From Gracilaria domingensis (lineage: Eukaryota > Rhodophyta > Florideophyceae > Gracilariales > Gracilariaceae), in contig VCMS01000315.1 in the NCBI GenBank assembly GCA_022539475.1, forward strand, positions 1 to 64,000: DNA of 64,000 bases, written 5' to 3'. Positions 50,817-60,515 of the stretch are shown here, piece by piece. A program made the translations under genes and the position numbers. A model generated the notes under the pieces. That model was not told where the DNA came from. It saw only the letters and a program-made list of their open reading frames with translations, and did not search any database. Position 1 is the first letter of the stretch. Every line of letters starts with the position of its first letter.

Positions 50817-51341
50817 ATGAACGCTAGCGCAGGTTCTAGTACGCCGCGTTTGAGTCATCCAAGATGTTGTGCGATATGCCTTGAAGATTTGGAAGGCTTC
50901 GTGGAGGTAACGAACTGTTCTCACGTGTTTCACAGCTCTTGCATCTCCAATTGGATCAGCATTAACGAACGAAACGTAACCAGCCTTCCAGATGTTTCTA
51001 ATCTTTCAGAAGAAGACCAAATTTTTGAAATCGCTGAGCATCAGCGTTTGAACGCAAAAAAGCAAAGTGATAAATGTCCGAGCTGCAGAAAGGCTTTAAA
51101 GAAGAAAGAGTTCACGTTTTACGTTGATTACGAAAACAACTACAAGAAAATGGATACCGATGGGAAATCGGAGGTGGAGAAAAAGAGAATTGCGAAGAGG
51201 TTGAAGAAAAATAAGAAGCGTTTAGAAGCAAGGCAACGACAGAGAGCCAAACAGATTTGCCTGGGGCAAGCTCCTACAGCTGAAGAATTGGCTAGGGAAT
51301 TGCGAGGCGACGGTGGCCTACAAAACAACAACACGCTTTAG
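50817..51341 (+). CDS. RING-finger protein, probable E3 ubiquitin ligase
   Basis: A 174-residue protein. An N-terminal RING-H2 (CCAICLEDLEGFVEVTNCSH, then VFHSSC, and KCPSCRKAL) has a long insertion of about 40 residues (SLPDVSNLSEEDQIFEIAEH) between its third and fourth metal pairs. The C-terminal half is strongly basic and helical (EKKRIAKRLKKNKKRLEARQ). RING domains recruit ubiquitin-conjugating enzymes; the substrate is unknown. The ATG at 50817 (MNASAGSS) is the first in frame. The gene is intact, stands alone between the satellite array and a pseudogene, and has no introns. Confidence 0.8.
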   Translation: MNASAGSSTPRLSHPRCCAICLEDLEGFVEVTNCSHVFHSSCISNWISINERNVTSLPDVSNLSEEDQIFEIAEHQRLNAKKQSDKCPSCRKALKKKEFTFYVDYENNYKKMDTDGKSEVEKKRIAKRLKKNKKRLEARQRQRAKQICLGQAPTAEELARELRGDGGLQNNNTL

Positions 51342-51480
51342 GCAGCAGCGATGCCATGCACTCCAGGTTTTGTAGGCGGCAACGACGGCCAAAGAGGTTT
51401 TGGAGTTGCTAAGCAATAACGAGTTCGGTAGCGTGATCATAACGTTACTGAGCCATGGCAGATATTTGTTGCTCCACCAG
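51342..51480. other. Short spacer RING / scramblase remnant
   Basis: Short spacer with no feature. Confidence 0.3.
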
Positions 51481-52955
51481 TTAACTCCAGTAAAGAACCA
51501 AACGCTTTCCACTTATCTTGGCGGCGGCAGAGGCGATCGGCGCGACAGCGGGAACGGTGGGGCGCTGAGGGGTGATCGGAGAGTCGGGTGTGAGAGCGGT
51601 TGGGCCCGCTTCTTTGCCAATCAACGTAACAGTGTCGACTGTGCCACAGCGGTAGTAGCCCTGACCGGACGCGATTCGGTACAGCGGGCGGCGAATGCGA
51701 AAGATGACGTTCTGCTCGCCCTCAAACACGGTGGTCTTGAACGGGCGGCGCGTGCGCAGCACGTCTCTGGTGACGATGCTCTCCTACGAGCCCTCCTGTT
51801 TGCGCGCGAACGCACACACACACGGTTAGCACGACGGACAGACACTGCTGAGAACAAGCAACTGCAACATACCTTCGCGATGTAGCCCACGACGTGGCCG
51901 CGCGGCACGGCGCGGATAGAGTACTTGTCGGCCTGCTCAAAGCCGAGCAGAATGTTGCCTCACTCGTACTAGCCCGTGACGACGAGCGCCAGCGGCGACA
52001 GCACGAGCTGCGCGCCAGGCGGCGCGCAGCGCGCGCGGCTTGGACAGCGGCGGCGCGTCAGTGGCGTCGCACAGCGCGCACGCTCGGCACGGCGCGGCGA
52101 CGCGCGGGGCTGCGCGCGCGGTGAGGCGAGCGGCGGCGCTCAGTCGGCGCGATGCGGCGCGCGAGAGCGAGGCGATTCAGCGCCATGACGCGTACAGGTG
52201 GCGGCTGCGGCGGGAAAGCGCGGCGGACATGCGGGCGGGGCGGACGTGGCGCGGTCCGGGCGCTCGGCGGGTGACGATAGCAGCGGTGGCGCGTCAGGGG
52301 CGTCGCACAGCGTGCGCGCTTGTCGCGGCGCGGCGACGCGCAAGGCTGCGCGCGCGGTGGGGCGAGCGGCGGCTCCCAGTCGGCGCGATGCGGCGCGCAA
52401 GAGCGAGGTGAGACAGCGCCATGACACGTACAGGTGGCCACTGCGGCGGGGAAGCCCGGCGGACATGCGGGCGGGGTGAACGTGGCGCGGTCCGGGCGCT
52501 CGGCCGGTGAAGATAGTGAGCTTGGCGCGTGGCGCCGCTGTTGTTGAACGGCGATTCGCGATGGTCGCGGGCGCTTGCGTCGAAGCTGCGCTCGTTATCA
52601 TCGCGAAGATTACAGTCCGTCGTCGTCGGGGGAGCGGCTCAGCATTGGAACCGAGCATGCGCTTGAGGGCGCCCTTGATGCCAGAGACTGGTGGGGTAGT
52701 GAGCGCGGGCGCCGCAAGGGGCGCAGTAGAAAGGCTTTGACGTGATGCAGTCGACGCGCGAACGCGATCGGCAGCGCGCGCTGCGGAGAGGCGTTGGGGT
52801 GCTGAATGAAAAAACGGCGGCGCCGTTGCGAATGTGCCGACTGTAGTAGCGAGAAGCATTTGCTGCGGCACTGAGAGCCCTTTGCTGGCCTTCGAGATTT
52901 TCACGAATTCTCGCAAAATCTCGCTGTCCAGGCGTGATTGAAATCGTTTTTGCAC
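51481..52955 (-). pseudogene. Phospholipid scramblase pseudogene
   Basis: On the minus strand around 52010-51890 the frame reads QLVLSPLALVVTG-stop-YE-stop-GNILLGFEQADKYSI, then RAVPRGHVVGYIAK. A probable intron follows (GTATGTTGC ... CGCAAACAG, about 51882-51803). The next exon reads EGS-stop-ESIVTRDVLRTRRPFKTTVF and VIFRIRRPLYRIAS. These are core motifs of phospholipid scramblase (LSPLALVVT..YE.GN..FGFEQ; RQLLRTHRSF). At least three in-frame stops kill it. An upstream open frame to 52955 (KRFQSRLDSEILREFVKISK) may be the N-terminal region. It is invaded by a 236-bp GC-rich tandem duplication and abuts the inserted repeat unit C at 52962. CpG-rich composition is unlike the neighbours. Confidence 0.75.
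52052..52525. repeat. GC-rich tandem duplication, period ~236 bp
   Basis: Two copies, 52052-52287 and 52288-52525, begin GGCGCGTCAG-GGCGTCGCAC and stay alignable throughout (shared CGGCGGACATGCGGGCGGGG). They differ at about one base in ten. A partial third start is at 52523. They are very CpG-rich and lie inside the scramblase remnant. Confidence 0.8.
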
Positions 52956-53399
52956 GGACTACGTCTGTGTTCTGCAAAGTGGAATATAGTCTGTTCGCTT
53001 TGGAAACTAAGCTAGTTTTGGGGCTATTTGGGGCGCGCGAGGGGGTAGCAGAGGCTGGCACTCAAAAAATTAAGAAATTTTGGAATATTAAATTCCATTT
53101 CGCGCAGTTTAGTGCTTGGGTCCCCTAGTTTTTGTAGAGGTTCTACTTCGCCGCACCACCCCATTCACTCTTTTCCGCGACCCTCTCTCAAAACTGCACT
53201 CGTGCTAGTTTGCGTTTCCATTTTCTCCCATGTTGCAATGCCAATCGCAACTCATCCCACCTCAATCATCCCATCACTTCTTCCCAGTCCACACCACCCC
53301 CGCTATTTACCCATTTCTCGCCCATCACGCGTTCATTTTGTAGAAGTCAGGTGCACAACTCTCCCCCTTCTCGTATACCCGCCTCGCCCCAAAACGGCT

Positions 53400-54329
53400 T
53401 CAAATCCCTCCCATCCTTCTCTCCTCCTGTCCCCTCAGAATCCCCTTCGCAGTCCGCGCTACCTCCGCCGCACTCCTAAACCCAGTCACCACCGGAGCTC
53501 CCACTCCCTCCCGCGGCACCTCCTCCACCACCTTCTTCATCTCCTTACGCCTCTTCTTCAGACGGCTCTTCCCATCCCCAACCCCACCACCCTTTGTCTT
53601 CGGTGTCACAGGAGACCCCTTCTGCACCGCCACCCTTCCCACACTTCCCTTCTCCGTCTTTCCCTCCACACCTCCTTTCACCCTCTCCTCTTCCACCAAT
53701 CTTTGCCTCTTGCACAGCTCCTTCACCTCCTTCTCCAGCACGTCCAACCTCTCGTTCAGAACCCTATTCTCCTCCCGCAACTCTCCAACCTCCCTTCCCG
53801 CACACTCCACTATCCCATACACATGATTTCTCATCTCCACTCCCAATACCGACAATGAATTCCGCAGGCTCGAAATCGCCTCAACCGAAACACCACTACC
53901 ACCCCCACTCAGCACCACACCGCCCATTTCCGTTACAATCTCCACAATTCCATCGTCCAGTTGCTCCTTCATCACCAACCCCAACATCCCCACCCTCGCC
54001 TTCATCTCCCCCACAAACCGCATCTCCCTGTCACCCTCTCCGCTCCCACTCTCTATCTGGTCTCCAACCTCTAACTGACTCAGATGCACCGCACCCCTTC
54101 TCTCCATTGCGACCCCCTCCACCTCCAATTTTACCCCCTTCTCCACCTCATCACCATCCCCTCTCCTCGCCTCACACTTCCTTCCTTCATCAGCCACTTC
54201 CTTCTTCTGCGACATGCGACCAGACGCCGTAATCACGTCCTCTTCCCGCTTTGGTGACGGCGTCTGCGGTACCTCCTTCCCCTCCAACAGCACCCACAGC
54301 TCCTCATCCTTCACGTATCCGTTCGACAT
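53400..54329 (-). CDS. Unknown coiled-coil protein, 309 aa (copy C)
   Basis: Near-identical to the protein at 3889-4818, differing by a few residues (for example LKLEVEGV for LELEVEGV and EEERVKGG for EEETVKGG). Same start and full length. The central heptad coiled coil and basic C-terminal patch are unchanged. Function unknown. Confidence 0.6.
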   Translation of the reverse strand: MSNGYVKDEELWVLLEGKEVPQTPSPKREEDVITASGRMSQKKEVADEGRKCEARRGDGDEVEKGVKLEVEGVAMERRGAVHLSQLEVGDQIESGSGEGDREMRFVGEMKARVGMLGLVMKEQLDDGIVEIVTEMGGVVLSGGGSGVSVEAISSLRNSLSVLGVEMRNHVYGIVECAGREVGELREENRVLNERLDVLEKEVKELCKRQRLVEEERVKGGVEGKTEKGSVGRVAVQKGSPVTPKTKGGGVGDGKSRLKKRRKEMKKVVEEVPREGVGAPVVTGFRSAAEVARTAKGILRGQEERRMGGI

Positions 54330-54559
54330 CTTCAGAAAAAGAAGTAGTAGTTGGATCGAAGTTTCCGCTGCGATACAGTGCAATCGAGCTAAACTGTGCT
54401 GTCCACCCCCACTGTCCAACCACACGGGCTATATCCAGCACCATGATTGTCCCTGTTTCCCTCATCCCATTTCCCGCCAAAACATCTACTGTACACCTCC
54501 GCACCTTCCACTATTTAAGCGCCATCTCTCTGTCCCCTCTTCACATAGTCCCCACCCAC

Positions 54560-54905
54560 CTCGCCTCGACCGGCGATATTTTTCTCTTCCACCATAACCC
54601 CACTCGATGGTTATAGCAAAACAGGAAGATATTGCCAGTGGAGGCAAGCTAGGGACTAGTGATTGTACTTAGAGTTGCTCACCCTCTGTCGACTGGGGGC
54701 ATGTTCTTCTTCCGTCACATCCTTTGTGGGTTGTGACAAAAAAAGAATATGTCACCACTCGACACCGGATGGGTAACAATGATAGCACGTAGAGTAGTTC
54801 ATCCTCCCTCTCAGCGTCCACTGGGGATATATTTATGTTCTCTCACATCCTTTCCCGGTTGTGATACAAGAGAAATACATCTCCAATGGAGACGGAGAAT
54901 TTAGT
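54560..54905. repeat. Tandem array of three homologous hairpins (copy C)
   Basis: Inverted equivalent of 3327-3653, with all three hairpins and both spacers kept. Differences from A include ATTTATGTTCTC for ATATTGATGTTCTC in one arm. Confidence 0.7.
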
Positions 54906-54960
54906 TGTGATAACACGTAAAGGTAACAATGTAATAAACAATAAATTTATGCTACTATCT

Positions 54961-55266
54961 CTAACCAACCTTTCGAAAACCAGCTATGACATGAGCTGGG
55001 TTACTCGAGCCAAAGATGGCAGATCCTGCAACTGAAATGTTTGCACCGGCCTTCACTACTGCTTTCACAGTACTCAGTCCAATACCTCCATCCACCTGTA
55101 TCCCTATTCTTGGGTACAACTCCCTTGCATCTCGCACCTTATCAAGAACACCCTCCATAAACGCCTGTCCTCCAAACCCTGGCTCCACCGTCATCAACAA
55201 TAACATGTCTACAACTCCTTCGTTCATAAGTGCTTCTACGACCTTTATAGACGTATTCGGGCGCAA
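54961..55266 (-). pseudogene. Ribulose-phosphate 3-epimerase C-terminal fragment (copy C)
   Basis: An open 101-codon frame (RPNTSIKVVEALMNEG, VEPGFGGQAFMEGVL, IQVDGGIGLSTVKAVVKAGA, ending GFRKVG) carries the intact C-terminal half, including the phosphate loop. The N-terminal half is missing through the ~440-bp deletion shared with A. It cannot form a TIM barrel on its own. Its frame preserves the sequence from which the lesions in A (1-base deletions) and B (TGA) can be defined. Confidence 0.85.
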
Positions 55267-55678
55267 TCCAACTCCATCCTTTTAATTATGGCAATCTGAT
55301 TGAAGCTATAAAACCCGTTCACCTCATTTATGAAGCCAAAATGGCTCCTTTCATCCTGTATTCAAGCTCCCCGTAACTCGTACTTTACAACTACTTTACA
55401 ACTCAGGTTCGAAATCAGTTTCATTCATTGCACACTTTCTACTCTTCCACCTACCTTTCATAAAACATCATCACACTTTGTGGCTTGTCGTCTCATACAA
55501 GCCCTATCATTCATTCAGTACAATCACATATCATACATTTCGCTCACTTTCACAAAGTGAACCATGTTCCCGTTCTGCGCTTCCCAACCGTTTGTACTTA
55601 CGTATCACTCTTTACCCCAGCAGTTCTCCGCCCCATCTTCCCTTTTTATCGTCACACAAAAACAATCGAACACTTGCA
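55267..55678. other. Divergent intergenic region, copy C
   Basis: Equivalent of 2543-2953 in inverse orientation. It holds the deletion junction and the probable leader of the KPR-like gene. Confidence 0.45.
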
Positions 55679-56581
55679 ATGAACTCCGAGTCCGACATGC
55701 CTCCGACTCCGCCTCCGAGTCCCAGATACTCTGACGTCCCTCAGGCTTCATCTCCCGCCCGAAGGACGCGATCCGTTATTGTTGGAAGGGGGCGTATAGG
55801 TACCATGCTGGCAAACGAAGAAGATACGGTCATTTCCGCACACGAATTCTGCAGCATGGCTGCTACCTCTCATCTTTCTGATGTACCGATACTAGTTTGT
55901 GGAAGAACGAACACCCTGGAGACCGTAATTCAGGCTTGCCCTTATTCGCTCAGAGAGAATCTCGTTTTCTTCCAGAATGGAGACATCATACCATTGCTTT
56001 CGAAGCTCGGTGTGGACAAATGTTCAAAAGTTGTCCTATACGTTGGTGTCCCCTCAAGAAACGCAGCTCCGCAGGATGGTGTCACTCCTCAAAGTCCGGA
56101 TGGTCTCACTGTCGCAACAGGAAAGTGGGCCTCCAACGTTGCAGACAGGTTTAGGTCTATGGGTCTCACTTGCGGGGTTGTCGACGAAGACACATTTCTC
56201 GTAAGCTATTATGAGAAGCTCGTGTGGCTATCAGCGTTCAACATCGTCGGGGCCTCAAGAGGTTTCATTCCTATGGACGTAGTCGCTACGGAGTGCAGTA
56301 CGGTTGTGCTCACAATAATGAAAGAGCTGTTGAAGATAGTTTCGCTTAAGACAGGTACTACTTTCAACCTGGAAGAGACCGTTGGGCGACTTCTTGCATA
56401 TGGAAAAACTCTCGTTGGCTTCCCTACTTCTTTCTCCGACTTTCAGTTTAGGAACGCGTACTTCTACGACTTTTCCCGCCAAGAAAGAAACATCGTAGGC
56501 GGTGACCCCGCTCCTTTTCATACAAACTACGTCAACGTTGTTAAGGAAAAGTTATCCCCCTCCCCATTCCCCCAGCTTTGA
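55679..56581 (+). CDS. Ketopantoate-reductase-like NAD(P)-binding protein (copy C)
   Basis: An intact 300-residue copy of the protein at 1640-2542. It differs by few residues (RRTRSVIVGRG for RRTRAVIVGRG, TVGRLLAYG for TVGRILAYG). Rossmann loop and C-terminal segment are unchanged. Same start ATG. Confidence 0.6.
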   Translation: MNSESDMPPTPPPSPRYSDVPQASSPARRTRSVIVGRGRIGTMLANEEDTVISAHEFCSMAATSHLSDVPILVCGRTNTLETVIQACPYSLRENLVFFQNGDIIPLLSKLGVDKCSKVVLYVGVPSRNAAPQDGVTPQSPDGLTVATGKWASNVADRFRSMGLTCGVVDEDTFLVSYYEKLVWLSAFNIVGASRGFIPMDVVATECSTVVLTIMKELLKIVSLKTGTTFNLEETVGRLLAYGKTLVGFPTSFSDFQFRNAYFYDFSRQERNIVGGDPAPFHTNYVNVVKEKLSPSPFPQL

Positions 56582-57208
56582 GGTTAGAACACATGACTTT
56601 TCGGTGTTGTAAACCTTTTAGAGATAGTTAAACATAAAAGTTACTTTATCGAAATGACCTGTTCCTATTACATTACTTATATTGTTCGTCCTTCTGTGGT
56701 TCAAATATGCCCCTTTAAATCCTACATCCCTTATCACTAATACTTCGCTAAGATTTTGCTAGATAGAAAATGGTCATTCCATATCATTAAAGTGCACGAT
56801 ACTAGTAACGAAACAAGTACAAGAATTGTGATATTTCTGAAGAACTAAGCGTTTGCATTACTTGGGGCACCCGTATAAAGTAAGGTAAACCTTTTATGGG
56901 TTTCAACCCGTAATGGAGGTTGTTTTACTCTTCTTGATTTCTAAGCTCATGTTAAAGATATTTACAGTTTTCTTTACCCACTTGAACCCGTACATATAAT
57001 TTATGACTAAATCATCCTTTCTTTACTTCAAATCGATGCAAAAGCTTCTCCTCCTAGTAACGTTTTAAAACAGTACTACAATACCCGTATATGGTCGTTC
57101 TTAGACTCTTTGTATACTACGAAACACCTTGTGAACATCAATCACATCCTTCTCATTCGTATACCCATACCCATTTGCAAAACGAACCCTTTCGAAAGCT
57201 TTCAAAAC
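56582..57208. other. Non-coding spacer KPR-like / HAD (copy C)
   Basis: Inverse equivalent of 1014-1639. No gene is seen. Confidence 0.45.
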
Positions 57209-58102
57209 ATGTATAACTCAGAAGTTAGAGCCCAAGAAGTAACTCCTCAGCAGCTGGCTAACGAAATATTCGAAAATGGCTACGCCGTGATTAGTGATGT
57301 TGACGGTACTCTGAAAAGAGCTGGGGAGAATATTCCTGCCGAAACAGTCAAATGCATGAAGTACATCAACGCACGCGTTGGTTTCGGAATTGCTACTGGG
57401 CGAGATATAGAGGATGCCGAGAGTTTCATGGAGCACCTGGGTGGCTACACTTTTGGCATCTCTGGAAACCAAGGCGCACGGGTGAGATTATCCAATGGTA
57501 CCGAAATTGATCAGGACCTTGACAGGGAAGGTTACGAAAGATGTGCAGCCGAACTTGAGAGACTTGCACTCTCCTTAAATGAATCGCACGGACTTCACGA
57601 AGAGCGTCAACAAGCAGTGGTGAGCACTAGAAAAGACAGTGGACTCCCTAACTTCACGTACAATGGACTGTCGAAGTGGAAAACAGAAGTTAACTCCGGT
57701 ATTTCAAAAGTGTTGACATCCTTTCCGAACCTGGTTGCGTACCCTCAAGATGAAAACTGTGACATAGGGGACATTCGTTTCACGAAAAATAGTGGGGCGC
57801 TAGCCTTGGTTGAAAACGACCCCCAGTTCGACACACATTTAATCGTTGCTTTCGGGAATGCTTCCAATGATGGCCCTCTATATGAAATGGCAACCCTGGC
57901 AGTTCATGTGAAGGGAGAAGACCATCCAGCAGCGGTAACATATCTTGTTGATGGGTGGAGGACGTGCATGAGACCATCAAAAGGGTGGCAGAACTGTACG
58001 GGTACAGAAAATGCAAGTGTCAATGGTTTAGAAATGCTCTTGGAATTTGTTTCCAGTGCTACGATGCCTGTAATACTTAGCTATGATATGAGATCTCAGT
58101 AA
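57209..58102 (+). CDS. HAD-superfamily phosphatase (copy C), C-terminus frameshifted
   Basis: Identical in layout to the protein at 141-1013, with Asp30/Asp32 in DVDGTL and FGNASNDGPLYEMA. One G is missing from a run of four near 57952 (GATGGGTGG against GATGGGGTGG in copy A). The last ~40 residues are therefore replaced by WRTCMRPSKGWQNC and onward to a stop at 58102. All HAD motifs lie upstream of the shift, so partial activity is conceivable, but the conserved C-terminal helix (VEDVHETIRRVAELYG) is lost. Confidence 0.65.
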   Translation: MYNSEVRAQEVTPQQLANEIFENGYAVISDVDGTLKRAGENIPAETVKCMKYINARVGFGIATGRDIEDAESFMEHLGGYTFGISGNQGARVRLSNGTEIDQDLDREGYERCAAELERLALSLNESHGLHEERQQAVVSTRKDSGLPNFTYNGLSKWKTEVNSGISKVLTSFPNLVAYPQDENCDIGDIRFTKNSGALALVENDPQFDTHLIVAFGNASNDGPLYEMATLAVHVKGEDHPAAVTYLVDGWRTCMRPSKGWQNCTGTENASVNGLEMLLEFVSSATMPVILSYDMRSQ

Positions 58103-58192
58103 TAAAAGTGTCGTATATATCTCAATACCCTTCTATGATTCATGGTGGTTTTTATCGTGCTGCTTTTCCTCGTAGCCGTACAACAGAGCCAC

Positions 58193-58993
58193 CTACATAA
58201 TTGTCGAATGTACATCCTCCACGCTTTCGAACAGGTTGTGTACTCCACGCGGGATACAATCTTCTTTGACGTGAACGCCGTACACGCCTATCTCATGCAA
58301 AGGCCCGTCGCTCAAAGCACTTCCGAACGTCACGACGTCATCCGTATCAATAAATCTCGGTTCATTATCCACAAGATTTTCTCCTCCGCTTCCTTTTGTG
58401 TATCGCGTGTCCACAATTTCGCAACTTTTATCGCCGGGATAGATAACAAACGCATCCATCTTCTGCAACAGGTCCCCAATAGCAGAATCCACTTCTTCTT
58501 TCCACTGCTACAGTTTGTTGTACACGAAATTGGGAAGGCCACTATCACTTCTGGTCTCCACGAACCCCTTGTCATCATCATTCACAATACCATGCCTCCT
58601 ATTCAAATCCCTTGCCACGAACAGTAGTCCGTCAACAGTGTGGTCAAGGGTGTGATCATTGAATGCACCCTTAATTTCCCTCTCGTCAGAGAAACGCAGG
58701 AAAGCTCCATGATTCGCCGAGACACCAAACTTATAGTCTCCGAGTCCTTCCATTTTCCCCTCCACGTCGCCCACATCACCCCCTGTGACAAGTCCGAAAC
58801 CAACACGTTCGTCAATGAACTTCATACACTTCACAACTTCTTCTGGAATTGACTCTCCTTCTCTTCTCAACGTTCCATCAACGGAACTTAATATACCGTA
58901 ACCATTGGCATATATGAACTTAGACAAGGTATTTGGTGAAATTTCCGCCAAGTCTCTCTGTTCCTCTGCCATTTTTCCTGATACAGTCACCAT
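58193..58993 (-). pseudogene. Second HAD phosphatase, nonsense-broken and nucleophile-less
   Basis: Diverged paralogue of the HAD gene (NGYGILSSVDGTLRREGESI). The nucleophilic Asp is Ser (SVDGTL for DVDGTL). Motif IV is FGSALSDGPLHEIG. An in-frame TAG at 58508 (FVYNKL-stop-QWKEEVDSAI) stands where the intact paralogue has Ser. The frame then continues to 58193. The nonsense codon and the lost nucleophile each suffice to remove phosphatase activity. Its 3' end overlaps the inverted repeat arm, so a copy must also exist left of base 1. Confidence 0.85.
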
Positions 58994-59322
58994 ACTGCCA
59001 CAAGTACCGCATAGACAGGACCTGCATATACTTCTCTTAAAAGCAACCTTAAGTGCAGTTTCAGAAGTGTTAGGACGCTACATGTTCAATTGCGAATTGA
59101 ATGGTGCCACCAATGATGTTAACGATACCGAGCATTTGGCATGTTGCAATTAGACGCAACTGGACCAAAGACGTTTGACATGTGTTCAATTACCAGCCTG
59201 CCGCACCTTTTCTATGTTCATATGTATAGCCTTGTAATAGTATACTACTCTTAATACTCGCAAGACACACATAATTTACTAATCATCTCATTCTCATCCA
59301 CTTCGAGGCGCTCGCAGCCTCA
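58994..59322. other. Spacer HAD pseudogene / dioxygenase-like ORF
   Basis: About 330 bp between minus-strand genes. No ORF or RNA gene is recognised. Confidence 0.4.
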
Positions 59323-60429
59323 TTATTGGCAAATCGTCATCACTACTACTCTCGAGCACTTCGGTTCACCGGCGTCCGCTTCCACACCAATCTCCACGAC
59401 CACTTGGTCTTCGTCCATGTCAACCGCCCCACCCTCCTTATCGGACAACAGTTCATCCTCCGCCTCCTCCTCCTCGTCACCATTGACAAACGTGGGTCGG
59501 AAATCCCGCACCCGATGAACAGCATCAGGTAGTGCGTAGCCCTCTGGTACCATGTACATGTGGTATCTAACCAACAAATCCATAGACTCGGGCCTATCCA
59601 CCTTGTCCTTCCCACTTGCTCCAGCATGTGTCACATCACCACGGCCCACGAATACAGAGTACGGTGGGATGATTATCTTCTTCGCTGGATACACCTCCGA
59701 CATCACTCGCAACTGTTGGTTGTTCATCCCCACCAGTTGATGGCTTCCAGCGCTCACCCAGAGAGGAAAGCCCTCTTTCCCAGAGGCCATTACAAAGTAT
59801 CCGGGGTTGCCAGTATTCATTGTTTCCTTCGTAACCAGACCACTGAAGTCGGTGTGCAGCGTCTGGCGCTTGCACTTTCTCGTCGTCCCCAGAAATCGAC
59901 CACCAGTTTTCGGAGTGTACATCTTCACAGCTTCCCTTTCATTGTCCCATAGTCCCAAAGCCGCAGCAATTGTACCCATTCGAACATCAAGTAAAGCACG
60001 CGACCTTACAACCCACCTGAGCTCCTCATTATCCTCCGGCTTCTCCACCGTACCCCAACGTGTCGACATCACTCTCCCCTCAAATGGTCCATCGCTACCG
60101 TCCTTCCATCCTTCATCATCGTTGATTATTTGAACAAACGACTTCTGTTCCTCTCCTTTCCGTATATCCGGCATCGCTCCATACTCATTCTCGAAGAAGT
60201 CCACCAACTTCCCCGACACATCTCCGAACTCCCGAACTTCTTCCAACTCCTCCCATTTAGGGACACCATTATCCGTCGCAAAGCCATCAAGCACGCAATA
60301 TCCATTCTGCCTTAGCTCAGCTTGCATTCGGGCGAAGAACATTTGCCCAAATTCGTCATGCTCCTTCGCAGCAACCCACAGCACCTCTTCATCATCCATA
60401 CCTGTCGGTCGAGTACGAGGATACTGCAT
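59323..60429 (-). CDS. 2-oxoglutarate/Fe(II) dioxygenase-like protein
   Basis: From ATG 60429 the protein has 368 residues, and the frame is open upstream to about 60570 without an ATG. Motifs, numbered on the frame beginning at 60546, follow the double-stranded beta-helix dioxygenase order. An N-terminal RQNGYCVLDGFAT is followed by the metal pair HTD (231-233, QTLHTDFSG) and a distal His307 (GRGDVTHAGAS). Arg327 (MDLLVRYHMYMVP) suits the 2-oxoglutarate carboxylate. The C-terminal tail is acidic (DEEEEAEDELLSDKEGGAVD). Substrate unknown; TET/JBP-like, phytanoyl-like and protein hydroxylases all use this fold. It follows the ParB-domain ORF on the same strand with overlapping frames. Confidence 0.6.
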   Translation of the reverse strand: MQYPRTRPTGMDDEEVLWVAAKEHDEFGQMFFARMQAELRQNGYCVLDGFATDNGVPKWEELEEVREFGDVSGKLVDFFENEYGAMPDIRKGEEQKSFVQIINDDEGWKDGSDGPFEGRVMSTRWGTVEKPEDNEELRWVVRSRALLDVRMGTIAAALGLWDNEREAVKMYTPKTGGRFLGTTRKCKRQTLHTDFSGLVTKETMNTGNPGYFVMASGKEGFPLWVSAGSHQLVGMNNQQLRVMSEVYPAKKIIIPPYSVFVGRGDVTHAGASGKDKVDRPESMDLLVRYHMYMVPEGYALPDAVHRVRDFRPTFVNGDEEEEAEDELLSDKEGGAVDMDEDQVVVEIGVEADAGEPKCSRVVVMTICQ

Positions 60430-60515
60430 ACCAAATGTCTCCGCCCGTAGGCGATGTTCAGCCCTTGCAGCGTGCCAAAAGACAAGATGGTGTACATCTC
60501 TGAGATTCGAGACAC

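Larger units (their letters stand above)
52962..58221 (-). repeat. Segmental repeat unit C (right arm of large inverted repeat)
   Basis: Reverse complement of unit A across its whole visible length. The left edge is sharp at CGTCTGTGTTCTGC (52962), next to scramblase remnant DNA. Window base 1 corresponds to about 58221, and the A arm shows the tail of the HAD pseudogene too, so the true boundary is outside the visible overlap. C shares the ~440-bp epimerase deletion with A. Confidence 0.9.

Noticed and set aside
52140-52955. A 271-codon GC-rich frame taken as an independent gene
   Set aside because: Open mainly because of high GC content. The tandem duplication runs through it, and its neighbourhood is better explained as the scramblase pseudogene's 5' part.
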